This document shows positions 1-8,440 of a DNA stretch of 64,000 nucleotides, piece after piece. The DNA is from Sphingobium chlorophenolicum (GTDB lineage Bacteria; Pseudomonadota; Alphaproteobacteria; Sphingomonadales; Sphingomonadaceae). The stretch covers positions 57,636 through 121,635 of the forward strand of contig NZ_JFHR01000011.1 in NCBI RefSeq assembly GCF_000722875.1, written 5' to 3'. Each line of letters starts with the position of its first letter. Position 1 is the stretch's first letter. A program made the translations under genes and the position numbers. The notes under the pieces are model-generated. The model was not told the DNA's origin. It was given only the letters and a program-made list of their open reading frames with translations, and searched no databases.

Positions 1-1232
1 GCGCCAAGGTTCACCTCGCCGTCGAGCCGCCCAGCGTCTTCCTGCGCGAACGGTCGAAGCCTTCCGCTTCGGTGATGCTGCGCCTCGCCTCCGGCCGGTC
101 GCTGACCGACCAGCAGGTCAGCGCCATCGTGCATCTGGTCGCCTCCTCCATCCCGGAACTCAATCCGGAGGATATTTCGGTCGTCGACCAGAATGGCCGC
201 CTGCTCAGCAACAATGACAGCAATGCCGCCGATGACCGTCAGTTGGCCGTGCAGACCAGGATGGAGGATCGTTATCGCCAGTCGGTGATCGCCCTGCTGA
301 CGCCGATCCTGGGCGCGGGCAAATTTTCGACCGAGGTGCATGCCGAACTGAACTTTGCCGAGCGTCAGGCGACCCGCGAAACCTATCCGCAGGATGAGGC
401 GCGCCTGCGCACCGAAACCGGAAGCTGGCAGTCCGACCCGCGCGGTCAGGGCGCTGGCGGCGAGGCCAGCGGCATTCCCGGCGCGCTCAGCAATCAGGCG
501 CCGGTCAACCCGACCGTCACCCAGACCAATCCCAACGGCCAGGCCGTCGCCCAGGGCACTCAGAGCGCGCAGACCGCCGCCCAGCCCGGCACGCCGGGCA
601 ATCCGCTGATGAAGACCGAAGAGACGTTCAACCGCAGCTTTGAACTGGGCCGCGAGGTTTCCGTTACCAAGGACGCCATCGGCACGGTGAAACGCCTGTC
701 GGTCGCCGTCGCTCTCGACAATGGCGCGGACGGCAAGCCGCGCACCGCGCAGGAAATCGCCGCCTTGGAGGCTCTGGTGAAGGGCGCGGTCGGTTTCGAC
801 CAGGCGCGGGGCGACGTGGTGGCTCTGTCCTCGCGCAGCTTCGCCAAGGAGGAGGTGGTCGAGGCGCCCTGGTATGAGGCCACATGGGTGTCGCCGCTGG
901 TGCGCAACGTTTCGGCCCTGCTGGTCGCCCTGCTGCTGATCTTCGGTATCGGTCGCCCGCTGCTCAAGCGCCGCGCCGCCGCCCAGGCCGCCGCCGCCGA
1001 ACAGACCGCCGTCGTCGGCCAGAAGATCGGCCGCGAAATCTCGACGGAGATCACCCGTCAGGCGACCGTCAACCCCGACGGGTCGACGCCGATCACGCTC
1101 GACATGATCTCCTCCACCTATGACTATGCCCAGCGCGCCGACCTGATCCGCAATTTCGTGAAGCAGGACCCCGACCGCGCCGCCCTGGTCGTCCGCGACC
1201 TTCTGAAGGAAGGGAAGAAGGAAAATGCCTGA
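1..1232 (+). CDS. fliF: Flagellar MS-ring protein FliF (C-terminal part)
   Basis: The gene enters from the left edge; reading from base 3 gives about 409 residues of FliF, the membrane ring on which the rotor and export apparatus are built. The first visible residues (AKVHLAVEPPSVFLRE) match the periplasmic ring-building domain of the family. A low-complexity Q/N/G-rich stretch follows, then a transmembrane segment encoded near 893-960 and a basic stop-transfer region. The cytoplasmic tail ends in the short segment that binds FliG in known FliF proteins (DLIRNFVKQDPDRAALVVRD). The stop overlaps the fliG start by 8 bases, so the two are probably translationally coupled. Only the N-terminus is missing. 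Confidence 0.96.
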   Translation, partial: AKVHLAVEPPSVFLRERSKPSASVMLRLASGRSLTDQQVSAIVHLVASSIPELNPEDISVVDQNGRLLSNNDSNAADDRQLAVQTRMEDRYRQSVIALLTPILGAGKFSTEVHAELNFAERQATRETYPQDEARLRTETGSWQSDPRGQGAGGEASGIPGALSNQAPVNPTVTQTNPNGQAVAQGTQSAQTAAQPGTPGNPLMKTEETFNRSFELGREVSVTKDAIGTVKRLSVAVALDNGADGKPRTAQEIAALEALVKGAVGFDQARGDVVALSSRSFAKEEVVEAPWYEATWVSPLVRNVSALLVALLLIFGIGRPLLKRRAAAQAAAAEQTAVVGQKIGREISTEITRQATVNPDGSTPITLDMISSTYDYAQRADLIRNFVKQDPDRAALVVRDLLKEGKKENA

Positions 1233-2238
1233 AGCCGCCGCCATTCCGGCGCTGAAAGGCAGCGCCGCCGCCGCCGTCCTGCTGATGCTGTTCGATGAGG
1301 ATGAAGCCGCGCAGATACTTTCCCGCCTGGAACCCGACGAAGTTCGCCAGCTTGGCTATGCCATGTACGACGTGGCCGACGTGCAGGTGGAGGAAGTCAA
1401 CGAGGCGCTCGACCATTTCGTCACCAAGGCGAAGAAGCGCACCACCATCGGCTATGGCGCGACCCGCCATATTCGCGGCGCGATGACCAAGGCGCTGGGC
1501 GAGGAGCGGGCGGAGAATATGCTGGCCCGCATCACCCCGCCGACCCGCTCCACCCAGCTTGAGATGCTGAAATGGATGGACGCCAAGGAAATCGCGGCCC
1601 TGATCGAGGCGGAGCATCCGCAGATCATGGCCATCGTGCTGGCCCATCTGGAGGCGCCCATCGCCGCTGACGTGCTGCAATTGCTGCCGGTCGAATATCA
1701 GGAGGAGATCGTTTACCGCATCGCCACGCTCGGCCCCGTGTCGAACGAGGCGCTGGACGATCTGGAGCAGCTCCTGCTGCGCGGCAACATGTCGAAGAAG
1801 CAGGGCGGCGCTTCCCAGCGCGGCGGCACCATAGAGGCGGCCGCGATCATGAACAATGTCCGCAAGGAAAATGAGCAGCGCATCATCAAGGCGCTGGCCA
1901 AGCGGGACAAGATGGTCGCCCAGACCATCGAGGAAGAGATGTTCGTCTTCGACAATCTGATCGACATGGACGACAAGAATATGGGCACGCTGATGCGCAC
2001 CGTCGACAGTTCGATCCTGGTGGTCGCGCTGAAGGGCGCGAACGACATGCTGAAGGCGAAGATCTTCGGTTCCATGTCGGCCCGCGCCGCGCAGGCCATC
2101 GCCGACGAGATCGAGGAACGTGGCCCGATCCGCCTGGCCGAAGTCATCGACGCGCAGAAGCTGATCATCGGCACCGCCCGCCGCATGGCCGATGCTGGCA
2201 CCATCATGCTGGGCGGCAAGGGGAATGATTTTGTCTAA
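1225..2238 (+). CDS. fliG: Flagellar motor switch protein FliG
   Basis: FliG, 337 residues (family about 330-345), is the rotor protein that couples stator ion flow to rotation and sits on the cytoplasmic face of the MS ring. The N-terminal FliF-binding part is followed by the middle domain with the conserved EHPQ motif at residues 130-133. The C-terminal torque domain contains the SMSARAAQAIADEIEERGP helix carrying the charged residues that face the stator. The ATG lies inside the end of fliF, and the 3' end overlaps fliH. Nothing is missing compared with the family. Confidence 0.97.
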   Translation: MPEAAAIPALKGSAAAAVLLMLFDEDEAAQILSRLEPDEVRQLGYAMYDVADVQVEEVNEALDHFVTKAKKRTTIGYGATRHIRGAMTKALGEERAENMLARITPPTRSTQLEMLKWMDAKEIAALIEAEHPQIMAIVLAHLEAPIAADVLQLLPVEYQEEIVYRIATLGPVSNEALDDLEQLLLRGNMSKKQGGASQRGGTIEAAAIMNNVRKENEQRIIKALAKRDKMVAQTIEEEMFVFDNLIDMDDKNMGTLMRTVDSSILVVALKGANDMLKAKIFGSMSARAAQAIADEIEERGPIRLAEVIDAQKLIIGTARRMADAGTIMLGGKGNDFV

Positions 2239-2857
2239 GCTCTGGGCCAATGCGGACGTCGCCAGCGTGCCCCTGGGCGGCATGGGACAAGTGACCAGCG
2301 GCGGTTTCCGCAGCCGGTTCACGCCGATGCATGCTCCGTCCGGGCAGGCGATGCACGACAGCATGCCGGAAACCGAGGAAGACCTGCTGGAACAGGCCCG
2401 GATGGAAGCCTTCGCCATGGGCTTCGATGAAGGCAGCCGCGTGACGGCGGAGGCCAATGCGACCGACGCCGAAGCGCGCCGCCGCCTGGCCGAGGCGCTG
2501 GAACTGCTGGCCCCCGCGCCCAGCGGCATGCTCTCCACCATGCTCTCCGCCACGGTGGTGCGGCTGGTCGAACAGATCGTGGGCGAGGTGGAGATCGACA
2601 TCGAACGGCTGCTCCAGCGCTGCGACAGCGTCGCCGCCTTTATCGAGGAAAATGACGGGAAGGGCGCGCTGCACCTGCATCCCGACGACATCGAATTGCT
2701 GGAGGGCGAAACCATCGGCGTGAAGCTGGTCGCGGACAAGGGGATGCAGCGCGGCTGCGTGCGCCTGGAAACCGCCGACGGCTGGGTGGAGGACGGCCCG
2801 GACGTGCGCCTGTCCCGCCTGCGCTCCCTGCTCGACGATATGGAGGGCAAGGCATAA
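2225..2857 (+). CDS. fliH: Flagellar assembly protein FliH
   Basis: FliH-type regulator of the export ATPase, 210 residues. I chose the ATG at 2225 (MILSKLWANADV) because it follows an AAGGGG ribosome-binding sequence and overlaps the end of fliG by 14 bases; an upstream in-frame start would lie deep inside fliG. The middle part is a glutamate/alanine-rich helix, as expected for the FliH stalk that binds FliI. The C-terminal half (LVEQIVGEVEIDIERLL ... VRLSRLRSLLDDM) matches the FliH/SctL/V-ATPase E-subunit type domain. Its position between fliG and fliI is diagnostic, since primary sequence is weakly conserved in this family. Confidence 0.9.
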   Translation: MILSKLWANADVASVPLGGMGQVTSGGFRSRFTPMHAPSGQAMHDSMPETEEDLLEQARMEAFAMGFDEGSRVTAEANATDAEARRRLAEALELLAPAPSGMLSTMLSATVVRLVEQIVGEVEIDIERLLQRCDSVAAFIEENDGKGALHLHPDDIELLEGETIGVKLVADKGMQRGCVRLETADGWVEDGPDVRLSRLRSLLDDMEGKA

Positions 2858-4185
2858 TGATCCGCGCCGCGCTGGCCCAGGCGGAGACGCTGTTCGATCA
2901 TATGCAGGTGCAGAACCGCTCCCCCCGCCATGTCGGCCGTCTGGTCAGCCATGATGCGGGGATGCTGGAAGTCACCGGCTTTCGCCGCCCCATCGGCGCG
3001 GGAGCGCGGCTGATCGCGTCGGACGGCACCATCTGCCGTGCCGAAGTGGTGGGCTTTCGCGGCGACAGGACGCTGCTGGTGCCGCTGGATGCCGACGCGC
3101 CGCTGGAAAATGGGGCTCGGGTGGAACCGGATTCCCAGGCAACCATGGTGCAGGTCGGGGACGGCCTGATCGGCCGGGTTATCGACGCCATGGGCCAGCC
3201 ACTGGACCGCAAGGGGCCGATCATCGCGGGGGGTAGCTGGCCGCTGAACGGCGTGAAGGGCAATGTGCTCGACCGGGGCCGCGTGACTGAGCCTTTCGAT
3301 CTGGGCGTTCGCGCCGTCAACGCGCTGCTGACCGCCGGGCGCGGCCAGCGCATTGCCATCATCGCCGGTTCGGGCGTGGGCAAATCGGTCCTCATGGGCC
3401 AGATGATACAGGGCGCCGAAGCCGACATCGTCGTCGCGGGCCTGATCGGGGAACGCGGCCGGGAGGTCAGCGACTTTCTGGAAACCAAGCTGAAAGGCGC
3501 GATGCACAAGAGCATCGTCGTCGCCGTGCCCGCCGACCATCCGCCGGTGCTGCGCCTGCGCGCCGCCGCCCGCGCTACCGCCATCGCCGAATATTTCCGG
3601 GCGCGGGGCAAGAAGGTGCTGCTGCTGATCGACAGCCTGACCCGCTGCGCCCATGCCCAGCGGGAAATCGGCCTCGCTTTGGGCGAGCCGCCAGCGATGA
3701 AGGGCTATCCGCCCTCCGCCCTGGCGCTGATCCCGCGTCTCGTCGAGCGCGCCGGGGTCGATACGCGCAGCGGCGGATCGATCACCGCCCTCTATACCGT
3801 GCTGGCCGACGGCGACGACACGGACGATCCCATCGTGGACGCCGCCCGCGCCATCGTGGACGGCCATTTCGTCCTGTCGCGCCATTTGTCGGAACAGGCG
3901 ATCTTCCCCGCCATCGACGTCGGCAAGTCGCTGTCCCGCGTCATGGCCGACGTGGTGCCGGACGAGCATCGCCTGGCCGCCGCCGCCTATCGCCGCCTCT
4001 GGGCCGCCTATGAGGAAAATCGCGACCTGATCCTGATGGGCGCTTATCGCCCCGGCAACGATCCGGTGATCGACGAGGCCGTGCAGCGCCGTCAGGAAAT
4101 ACTCGACTTCATCCGGCAGGATCAGAAAAGCTTCATCGACCTCGACACCAGCGCCAACGCCCTGATCGCCGAGTTCGGCGCGTGA
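2857..4185 (+). CDS. fliI: Flagellum-specific ATPase FliI
   Basis: FliI, 442 residues, is the hexameric ATPase of the flagellar type III export apparatus and is related to F1 ATPase beta. Walker A is AGSGVGKSV at residues 170-178 and Walker B is VLLLIDS at about 254-260. The downstream SLTRCAHAQREIGLALGEPP stretch is typical of the SctN/FliI family. The start codon shares one base with the fliH stop (TAATG), so translation is coupled to its partner FliH. Length and all nucleotide-binding motifs are normal. Confidence 0.97.
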   Translation: MIRAALAQAETLFDHMQVQNRSPRHVGRLVSHDAGMLEVTGFRRPIGAGARLIASDGTICRAEVVGFRGDRTLLVPLDADAPLENGARVEPDSQATMVQVGDGLIGRVIDAMGQPLDRKGPIIAGGSWPLNGVKGNVLDRGRVTEPFDLGVRAVNALLTAGRGQRIAIIAGSGVGKSVLMGQMIQGAEADIVVAGLIGERGREVSDFLETKLKGAMHKSIVVAVPADHPPVLRLRAAARATAIAEYFRARGKKVLLLIDSLTRCAHAQREIGLALGEPPAMKGYPPSALALIPRLVERAGVDTRSGGSITALYTVLADGDDTDDPIVDAARAIVDGHFVLSRHLSEQAIFPAIDVGKSLSRVMADVVPDEHRLAAAAYRRLWAAYEENRDLILMGAYRPGNDPVIDEAVQRRQEILDFIRQDQKSFIDLDTSANALIAEFGA

Positions 4186-4607
4186 AGGGAGAGGTCGCCC
4201 GCCGCCAGCGCGTGCTGCGCGTCCGCCATGTCCAGCATGCCATGGCCATGGCCGAAACCGCCCGCGCCCGCGATGAGGCGGACGGCATCGCCCGCAACGC
4301 CCAAAGGCTGCGCAACGTGCGCGACGATCTTTTTACCGGACAGGGCGTCGCAACTGGCGCGAATTTTGCAGCGATGCAGGAACTGGCGGGCCGTCTGGAA
4401 CAGGCGGGGCGTCAGTTGGATGGTGCGCTCTACGATGCGCGCCGCAAGGTGGAGGTCAAGGAAGGCCTCTCCCTCGCGGCCAATCGGGATCGCGAAATCG
4501 CCGTGAAGCTCAAGGATCGCGCCTGCGCGGACCTGGAGGAATGGCGGGAGAACAAGTTGGCGGCCCTGCCGCGCTATCGCCGGATGCAGAGGACAGGAGA
4601 TGTCTGA
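4182..4607 (+). CDS. fliJ: Flagellar export chaperone FliJ
   Basis: A 141-residue, highly charged, largely alpha-helical protein with the length, position and coiled-coil character of FliJ, the central stalk of the FliI ATPase and escort of export chaperones. It starts with GTG at 4182 in a GTGA overlap with the fliI stop codon, a strong sign of coupling. Sequence conservation in FliJ is low, so the call rests on length, coiled-coil composition (many E/R/A/Q heptads) and position between fliI and fliK. Confidence 0.85.
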   Translation: MKGEVARRQRVLRVRHVQHAMAMAETARARDEADGIARNAQRLRNVRDDLFTGQGVATGANFAAMQELAGRLEQAGRQLDGALYDARRKVEVKEGLSLAANRDREIAVKLKDRACADLEEWRENKLAALPRYRRMQRTGDV

Positions 4608-6315
4608 CGTGAACATGTTGACCAGCCTCAAGGCGCTGCTCTTTTCGTCGGTGTCGGCGCAGATTCCGGCCGATGGGGCGGCTGCGCCCGTCGAAGGGGC
4701 GACGGATTTCGCCAAGCTGCTGAACGGCACGATGGAAGCCGCGCCGGAGGAACAGGAAGGCGGCGCGACGCCGGGCCTGCCGCTGGCGGTCGTCCCGACG
4801 GACGCGGCCGAAGCCGAGAGCATGGAGATCGCGCCCGCCGCGACCAGCGGGGAAGCCGAGATTCCCGCGCCCTTGCCCTTCGGCCTGGCGAACGCGCTGA
4901 AGGCCGTGCAGAGTCATCGCAAGGATTCGCTTCCGCTTCCGCCCGGCCTTGCCAGGAAAATCGAGGCGGTTGCCGAGCCTGCCGAAGAGATTATGACGGA
5001 AACGCCCGCGCCGGTAGCCGCTGAGGAGAGCGGAGCCGACGCGCCGGAACTGCCGGTCGCGAAGCCGGATGCGCAGCCCAAGGCTGCTCGCCCCGTCAAG
5101 GCGAAGCTGGAACATGCCGAGATTTTGGCCGAAGCGCCCGCTAAGGAACAGCCCGACGAACCGGTGAAAGCCGCGCAGGAGGACAAGGACAAGCCCAAGG
5201 AGCAGGCCGACGCCGAGCCGCTCCCGCCAACCATCATGGCTGCGCAGACGCCGCAACCGCTGCCCACCGCCGCCTCCGCGCCGCAGCGGGAAGCGGCGCC
5301 GATCAGGCTGGATACCGGCAAAAAGCTGCCGCCAGAGGGGCAGCTTTTGCCGCAAGCCGCCGAACAGTCCCACGCAGTGGAAGGCGATGCCCAACCCGCC
5401 ATTCCCACCACCGCAGCGTCGGGGCCGACCGATCGCCCGAAAAGCGCGCTTGCCGCCGCGACACCCGACAGCATCCCGGTGGCGGCCGATTTGCCCCCGC
5501 CAGCCGAGAAACATGCGGTGAAGTCGGAGGCTCTCGCCTTGCTTCAACTGGTCCGCGATCAGGTCGCCACCCGCCAGCCCGACATGCCGGTGCGCGCCGG
5601 GGAACCGCTCGCGACCCGCGTCAAAACCGGCCGCGCCGCGCCAATCGAGGGCGCCCCGATCAATATTTCCCAGCCCATGCCCACGGACGCCGTCCCTCAG
5701 GCGCCGCTCGCCCAGCCTGCCGCCGCTCCCTCGGTCCAGCCGATCGTTGCGGCGCCACCGGTGGCCGATCTGTCCGCCAGCCTTGGCGCGCAGGTCGTCG
5801 ACATGGGCGTATCCGGCCAGTGGATCGACGGCCTCGCCCGCGATATCGCCGGGCTTTCCGCCAATGGCGCGCAGGGCCGTTTCCAGATCAATGCCGACCG
5901 GCTTGGGGCCGTGCAGGTCGACATCCGCCAGGGCAGCGACGGCGCTGCGGTCAGCCTGACCGTCGCCAGCGAAGCCGCCGAAATGGCGCTGCGCCAGGAC
6001 AGCGACCGGCTGCGCCTGGACGCGGGCCTCTCCGCCGTGCGCATAGCCGAGGTGAAGATCGAGCGCGCGCCTCCCGTCGCCGAAGCGGCGCGGGCGGACA
6101 GCGCCAACCAGCAAAATTCCCAGCAGCAGCCTTCGGGTTGGGCGAATAACGGCCAGAACATGGCCCAGTCTCAAGGTCAGGCCCAAAGCCAGGGCCGCTG
6201 GCGCCCGCAGGAAAATAACGCATTCGCCCCTAAAAATCCGTCCGATCCCGCCGTTCTTAACCATGACGAGACGCGCCGGGCGGGCCATGACGCCGTTCGC
6301 GCGCGCTATGCTTGA
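4600..6315 (+). CDS. fliK: Flagellar hook-length control protein FliK
   Basis: FliK, 571 residues, is a secreted molecular ruler that sets hook length and switches export specificity. Residues 1 to about 400 are Pro/Ala/Glu-rich and of low complexity, as usual for the ruler part. The conserved C-terminal hook domain spans about residues 425-495 (GRFQINADRLGAVQVDI ... LRLDAGLSAVRIAEVKI). The last part is Q/N-rich. The ATG overlaps the end of fliJ by 8 bases. The family is variable in its N-terminus, so the domain and operon position carry the call. Confidence 0.92.
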   Translation: MSDVNMLTSLKALLFSSVSAQIPADGAAAPVEGATDFAKLLNGTMEAAPEEQEGGATPGLPLAVVPTDAAEAESMEIAPAATSGEAEIPAPLPFGLANALKAVQSHRKDSLPLPPGLARKIEAVAEPAEEIMTETPAPVAAEESGADAPELPVAKPDAQPKAARPVKAKLEHAEILAEAPAKEQPDEPVKAAQEDKDKPKEQADAEPLPPTIMAAQTPQPLPTAASAPQREAAPIRLDTGKKLPPEGQLLPQAAEQSHAVEGDAQPAIPTTAASGPTDRPKSALAAATPDSIPVAADLPPPAEKHAVKSEALALLQLVRDQVATRQPDMPVRAGEPLATRVKTGRAAPIEGAPINISQPMPTDAVPQAPLAQPAAAPSVQPIVAAPPVADLSASLGAQVVDMGVSGQWIDGLARDIAGLSANGAQGRFQINADRLGAVQVDIRQGSDGAAVSLTVASEAAEMALRQDSDRLRLDAGLSAVRIAEVKIERAPPVAEAARADSANQQNSQQQPSGWANNGQNMAQSQGQAQSQGRWRPQENNAFAPKNPSDPAVLNHDETRRAGHDAVRARYA

Positions 6316-6341
6316 GATGCGGGATTTACGGGGGACTTTCC

Positions 6342-6992
6342 ATGAGTGACGACGCCAAGCCGAAGAAGAAAAAGGGCGGGGGCATGAAGATGATCCTGCT
6401 CATCGTCATCGCGATGGTCGTGGGCGGTGCGGGCGCGGCGGGCGGCCTTTATGCCGCCGGTTTCTTCAGTCCCAAGGAAGAAGGGCCGAAGGAAGACCCG
6501 AACAAGCCCGTGCTCGTCCTGGCGGGTGAAAGCGCGGAGGATGTCGCCAAGGCCCATGGCTATGCCGGCGGAGGCGAAGGCGGCGGCCATGAGGGCGGCG
6601 GCGCTCATCCTGCGGGCGGCGGCCATGCCCCGGCCAAGGGCATCGACCTGCCGGTCCCGGCCAATCCGGCGGCCTATCAGGCGACCTATTTCCAGCTTCA
6701 GACCCCCTTCACCTCGAACATGTCCGATACGGACGCGTTCGCGCAGATCTCTATCGCCATTTCGACCTATTACGACATCCGCGTGGTGGAGGCGATCAAG
6801 ACTCATGAGATGGCGATTCGCAGCCAGGTGTTGATGATGCTGGCCGAACAGCCGGTGGAGTCGCTCTCCACGCCGCAGGGCAAAAGGGCGCTCCAGGGCA
6901 GGATCAAGACCATCATTAACGACATTTTGAAGCAAAAGACGGGCTATGGCGGCGTCGATAACGTTTATTTTACAAATTTTGTGATCCAATAG
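6342..6992 (+). CDS. fliL: Flagellar basal body-associated protein FliL
   Basis: FliL, 216 residues, is an inner-membrane protein that supports stator function. I chose the ATG at 6342, after GGGGGAC; an upstream in-frame start overlapping fliK has no such site. A lysine-rich cytoplasmic N-terminus, one transmembrane helix (about 16-40) and a Gly/His-rich linker (about 75-100) precede the FliL domain. Remarkably, the last ten codons and the stop (6960-6992) occur again at 8408-8440 with four differences, all synonymous, beyond an inserted DUF3800 gene. The C-terminus seen here may therefore have been supplied by that insertion while the original tail was pushed downstream. Confidence 0.93.
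   Translation: MSDDAKPKKKKGGGMKMILLIVIAMVVGGAGAAGGLYAAGFFSPKEEGPKEDPNKPVLVLAGESAEDVAKAHGYAGGGEGGGHEGGGAHPAGGGHAPAKGIDLPVPANPAAYQATYFQLQTPFTSNMSDTDAFAQISIAISTYYDIRVVEAIKTHEMAIRSQVLMMLAEQPVESLSTPQGKRALQGRIKTIINDILKQKTGYGGVDNVYFTNFVIQ
6960..6992 (+). repeat. fliL-tail direct repeat, left copy
   Basis: This 33-base copy contains the last codons and stop of the intact fliL gene. It matches 8408-8440 at 29 of 33 positions. All four differences fall in third codon positions (Thr, Phe, Val and Ile codons), so the encoded peptide is unchanged. Confidence 0.85.
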
Positions 6993-7032
6993 CCTGAAAA
7001 TACGAGGTTTTCTGCGGCTTTCTCCCGTCGCG

Positions 7033-7055
7033 TCATGCGACAAAACGTCGCATGA
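7033..7055. repeat. Palindrome next to left fliL-tail copy
   Basis: Perfect 9-bp inverted repeat, TCATGCGAC and GTCGCATGA, around a 5-base AAAAC loop, 40 bases after the left fliL-tail copy. The same two arms, with a longer spacer, recur at 8327-8366 before the right copy; the first 14 bases are identical in both places. This suggests paired end structures of the insertion rather than a chance hairpin. Confidence 0.75.
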
Positions 7056-7077
7056 AAAATTAACATACAAAGCCGCC

Positions 7078-7117
7078 AAAAAGGTCGTCCTCCACTCGTT
7101 GGCGGACGGCCTTTTTT
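7078..7117 (+). terminator. Rho-independent terminator after fliL
   Basis: The stem AAGGTCGTCC (7081-7090) pairs with GGACGGCCTT (7104-7113) with one G-T wobble and is followed by a T run. It lies inside the inserted segment, downstream of fliL, and would reduce read-through from the fliF-fliL transcript into fliM-flhB. Confidence 0.7.
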
Positions 7118-7127
7118 CCTGTTGGAG

Positions 7128-7156
7128 TTGACACCCTTCGAGATCTTGTGCTGGCT
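7128..7156 (+). promoter_or_regulatory. Possible promoter of the DUF3800 gene
   Basis: A perfect TTGACA at 7128-7133 lies just after the terminator. At 17 bases spacing the -10 candidate (CTGGCT) is poor, though weak -10 elements are common in GC-rich alphaproteobacteria. The start codon follows closely at 7165. Confidence 0.3.
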
Positions 7157-7164
7157 TGGTCGTT

Positions 7165-8055
7165 ATGACTTCGGAACAACCTGATTATCACTACGTGGCG
7201 TATATCGATGAGGCCGGTGATGATGGCCTCAAGGCGGTTAAGCCCCTCAGTGCCCCAGGATCGAGTGAATGGCTGATCCTATCCGCTGTAGTTATCAAAG
7301 CGGAAAATCAGAGCAGGGTTTCGGAGTGGACTGAATCGATCAAATCTGAATTTCGGAATCATCAGAAGCCCGACATTCATTTTACAGGATTGAACCCCGC
7401 CAAAAAGCGTCGTGCATGCGAGATTATGGCAACGTTGGATGCTCGATATTTCGTCGTCGCATCCAACAAGAAAAACATGGAAGGTTATTCGAACCCATTT
7501 GCTGGGAAAATTCCGTCTTCCAATTGGTTCTATTGCTGGATGACTAGGCTACTTCTGGAGCGTGTCACAAAGTTCGTCCATGACACGTCGCTTCGACAGT
7601 ATGGCGAGCCCAAAAAATTGCGCATTGAGTATAGTGCGCGAGGGGGGCTTCGATACTCGCAGATGTCGGCATATTACGAGTGGATGAAGCTAAAAAAGCA
7701 CAATCCTTTCCTCCCTTGGGGAAAAATCTACTGGGAGGTGATGCACTCGGATTTGCTCAAGGTTTACCCACATCTTGAGCGTGAAGGTTTGCAGCTGGCT
7801 GATGTGGTTGCGAGCGCGTTTTTCAAGGCTTGTGACAAGCACGATACAGGTGCCTGCGATCCCACCTTTGCGAAGCTCCTCAAACCAAGGATGGGAAGGG
7901 AGCCCGACAAGACCAGAGGTGGGCAATTTTCGGGTTTTGGGGTGAAGCTCATGCCGAGCTTGCGCAAGGCTAAGCTGGACAGCGACCAAGCCGAAATCTT
8001 CAAATTTTATGGATACCCCAATCAGTGGTGGTGCCCGGAAGCGTTCAACGACTGA
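7165..8055 (+). CDS. DUF3800 domain protein
   Basis: A 296-residue protein of the DUF3800 family, which I recognise from the N-terminal YIDEAGDDG motif (residues 13-21) and the C-terminal LQLADVVASAFFKACDKHD segment (from about 208). Acidic residues in both motifs would fit a divalent-metal site; members are often regarded as RNase H-like nucleases of accessory regions, but their biochemical role is not settled. Start: the ATG at 7165 (MTSEQPDYHYVAYID); an in-frame TTG lies 9 bases upstream. Codon use is more A+T-rich than the flagellar genes on either side, and the gene is the only one in the fliL insertion. It has no visible role in motility. A toxin-like or defence function is possible but unproven. 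Confidence 0.8.
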   Translation: MTSEQPDYHYVAYIDEAGDDGLKAVKPLSAPGSSEWLILSAVVIKAENQSRVSEWTESIKSEFRNHQKPDIHFTGLNPAKKRRACEIMATLDARYFVVASNKKNMEGYSNPFAGKIPSSNWFYCWMTRLLLERVTKFVHDTSLRQYGEPKKLRIEYSARGGLRYSQMSAYYEWMKLKKHNPFLPWGKIYWEVMHSDLLKVYPHLEREGLQLADVVASAFFKACDKHDTGACDPTFAKLLKPRMGREPDKTRGGQFSGFGVKLMPSLRKAKLDSDQAEIFKFYGYPNQWWCPEAFND

Positions 8056-8326
8056 CCATTTAGCCCGACTATCGTCGTACCGAGCGTGTCAGCGATCGCC
8101 ACTGGACTGGACCAGCAACCCACTTTCCGGCGCACCATGGCAAGAATCGCACAAGGTTGGGGCAGTTTCAACATATATCCCGTTGATTATGCTGGATTAT
8201 GCGTAAGCCTCTGGAATGGATTCACTTTTTGTTCAATTTGACGCGACGTACGCGCTTTTGACGCTCTCCCGGTCAAACAATTTGCACCCTGAGAGGGGCG
8301 TTCTTTGACTGCCCTGACCAAAGAGA

Positions 8327-8366
8327 TCATGCGACAAAACAGTGGCTTAGCGTCAATGTCGCATGA
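8327..8366. repeat. Palindrome next to right fliL-tail copy
   Basis: The arms TCATGCGAC (8327-8335) and GTCGCATGA (8358-8366) are identical to those at 7033-7055 but separated by 22 bases. The structure ends 41 bases before the right fliL-tail copy, mirroring the 40-base distance on the left. Confidence 0.7.
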
Positions 8367-8407
8367 GTTTGAAGGCCTAAGTGATTGTTATACAAGGAAT
8401 TGGATTT

Positions 8408-8440
8408 AACGTTTATTTTACCAATTTCGTTATTCAATAG
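8408..8440 (+). repeat. fliL-tail direct repeat, right copy (displaced fliL end)
   Basis: This stretch encodes NVYFTNFVIQ and a stop codon, the same as the end of fliL, but no fliL body precedes it. Its codons (ACC, TTC) look more like the host's than those of the left copy. It is therefore the likelier original end of fliL, separated from its gene by the insertion. Confidence 0.75.

Larger units (their letters stand above)
6960..8440. mobile_element. Putative integrase-less insertion at the fliL 3' end carrying a DUF3800 gene
   Basis: A stretch of about 1.45 kb separates fliL from fliM, genes otherwise packed tightly. It is bounded by two copies of the fliL 3' end (6960-6992 and 8408-8440; 29 of 33 bases identical, both encoding NVYFTNFVIQ and a stop). 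Next to each copy, at 40 and 41 bases distance, lies a palindrome built from the same arms, TCATGCGAC and GTCGCATGA (7033-7055 and 8327-8366). The interior is visibly richer in A+T than the flagellar genes and contains one gene. This looks like site-specific integration into a gene end with restoration of the reading frame, as known for islands using gene 3' ends. No recombinase is present, so mobility in trans, or a remnant, is inferred. Confidence 0.7.

Noticed and set aside
1093..3969. Open frame of 958 codons on the minus strand across fliG-fliI
   Set aside because: It is antisense to four well-conserved flagellar genes; the composition (His/Asp/Arg-rich) is that of a GC-driven shadow frame.
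4510..6288. Long minus-strand frame opposite fliK
   Set aside because: It mirrors the low-complexity FliK region and has no motif or ribosome-binding site.
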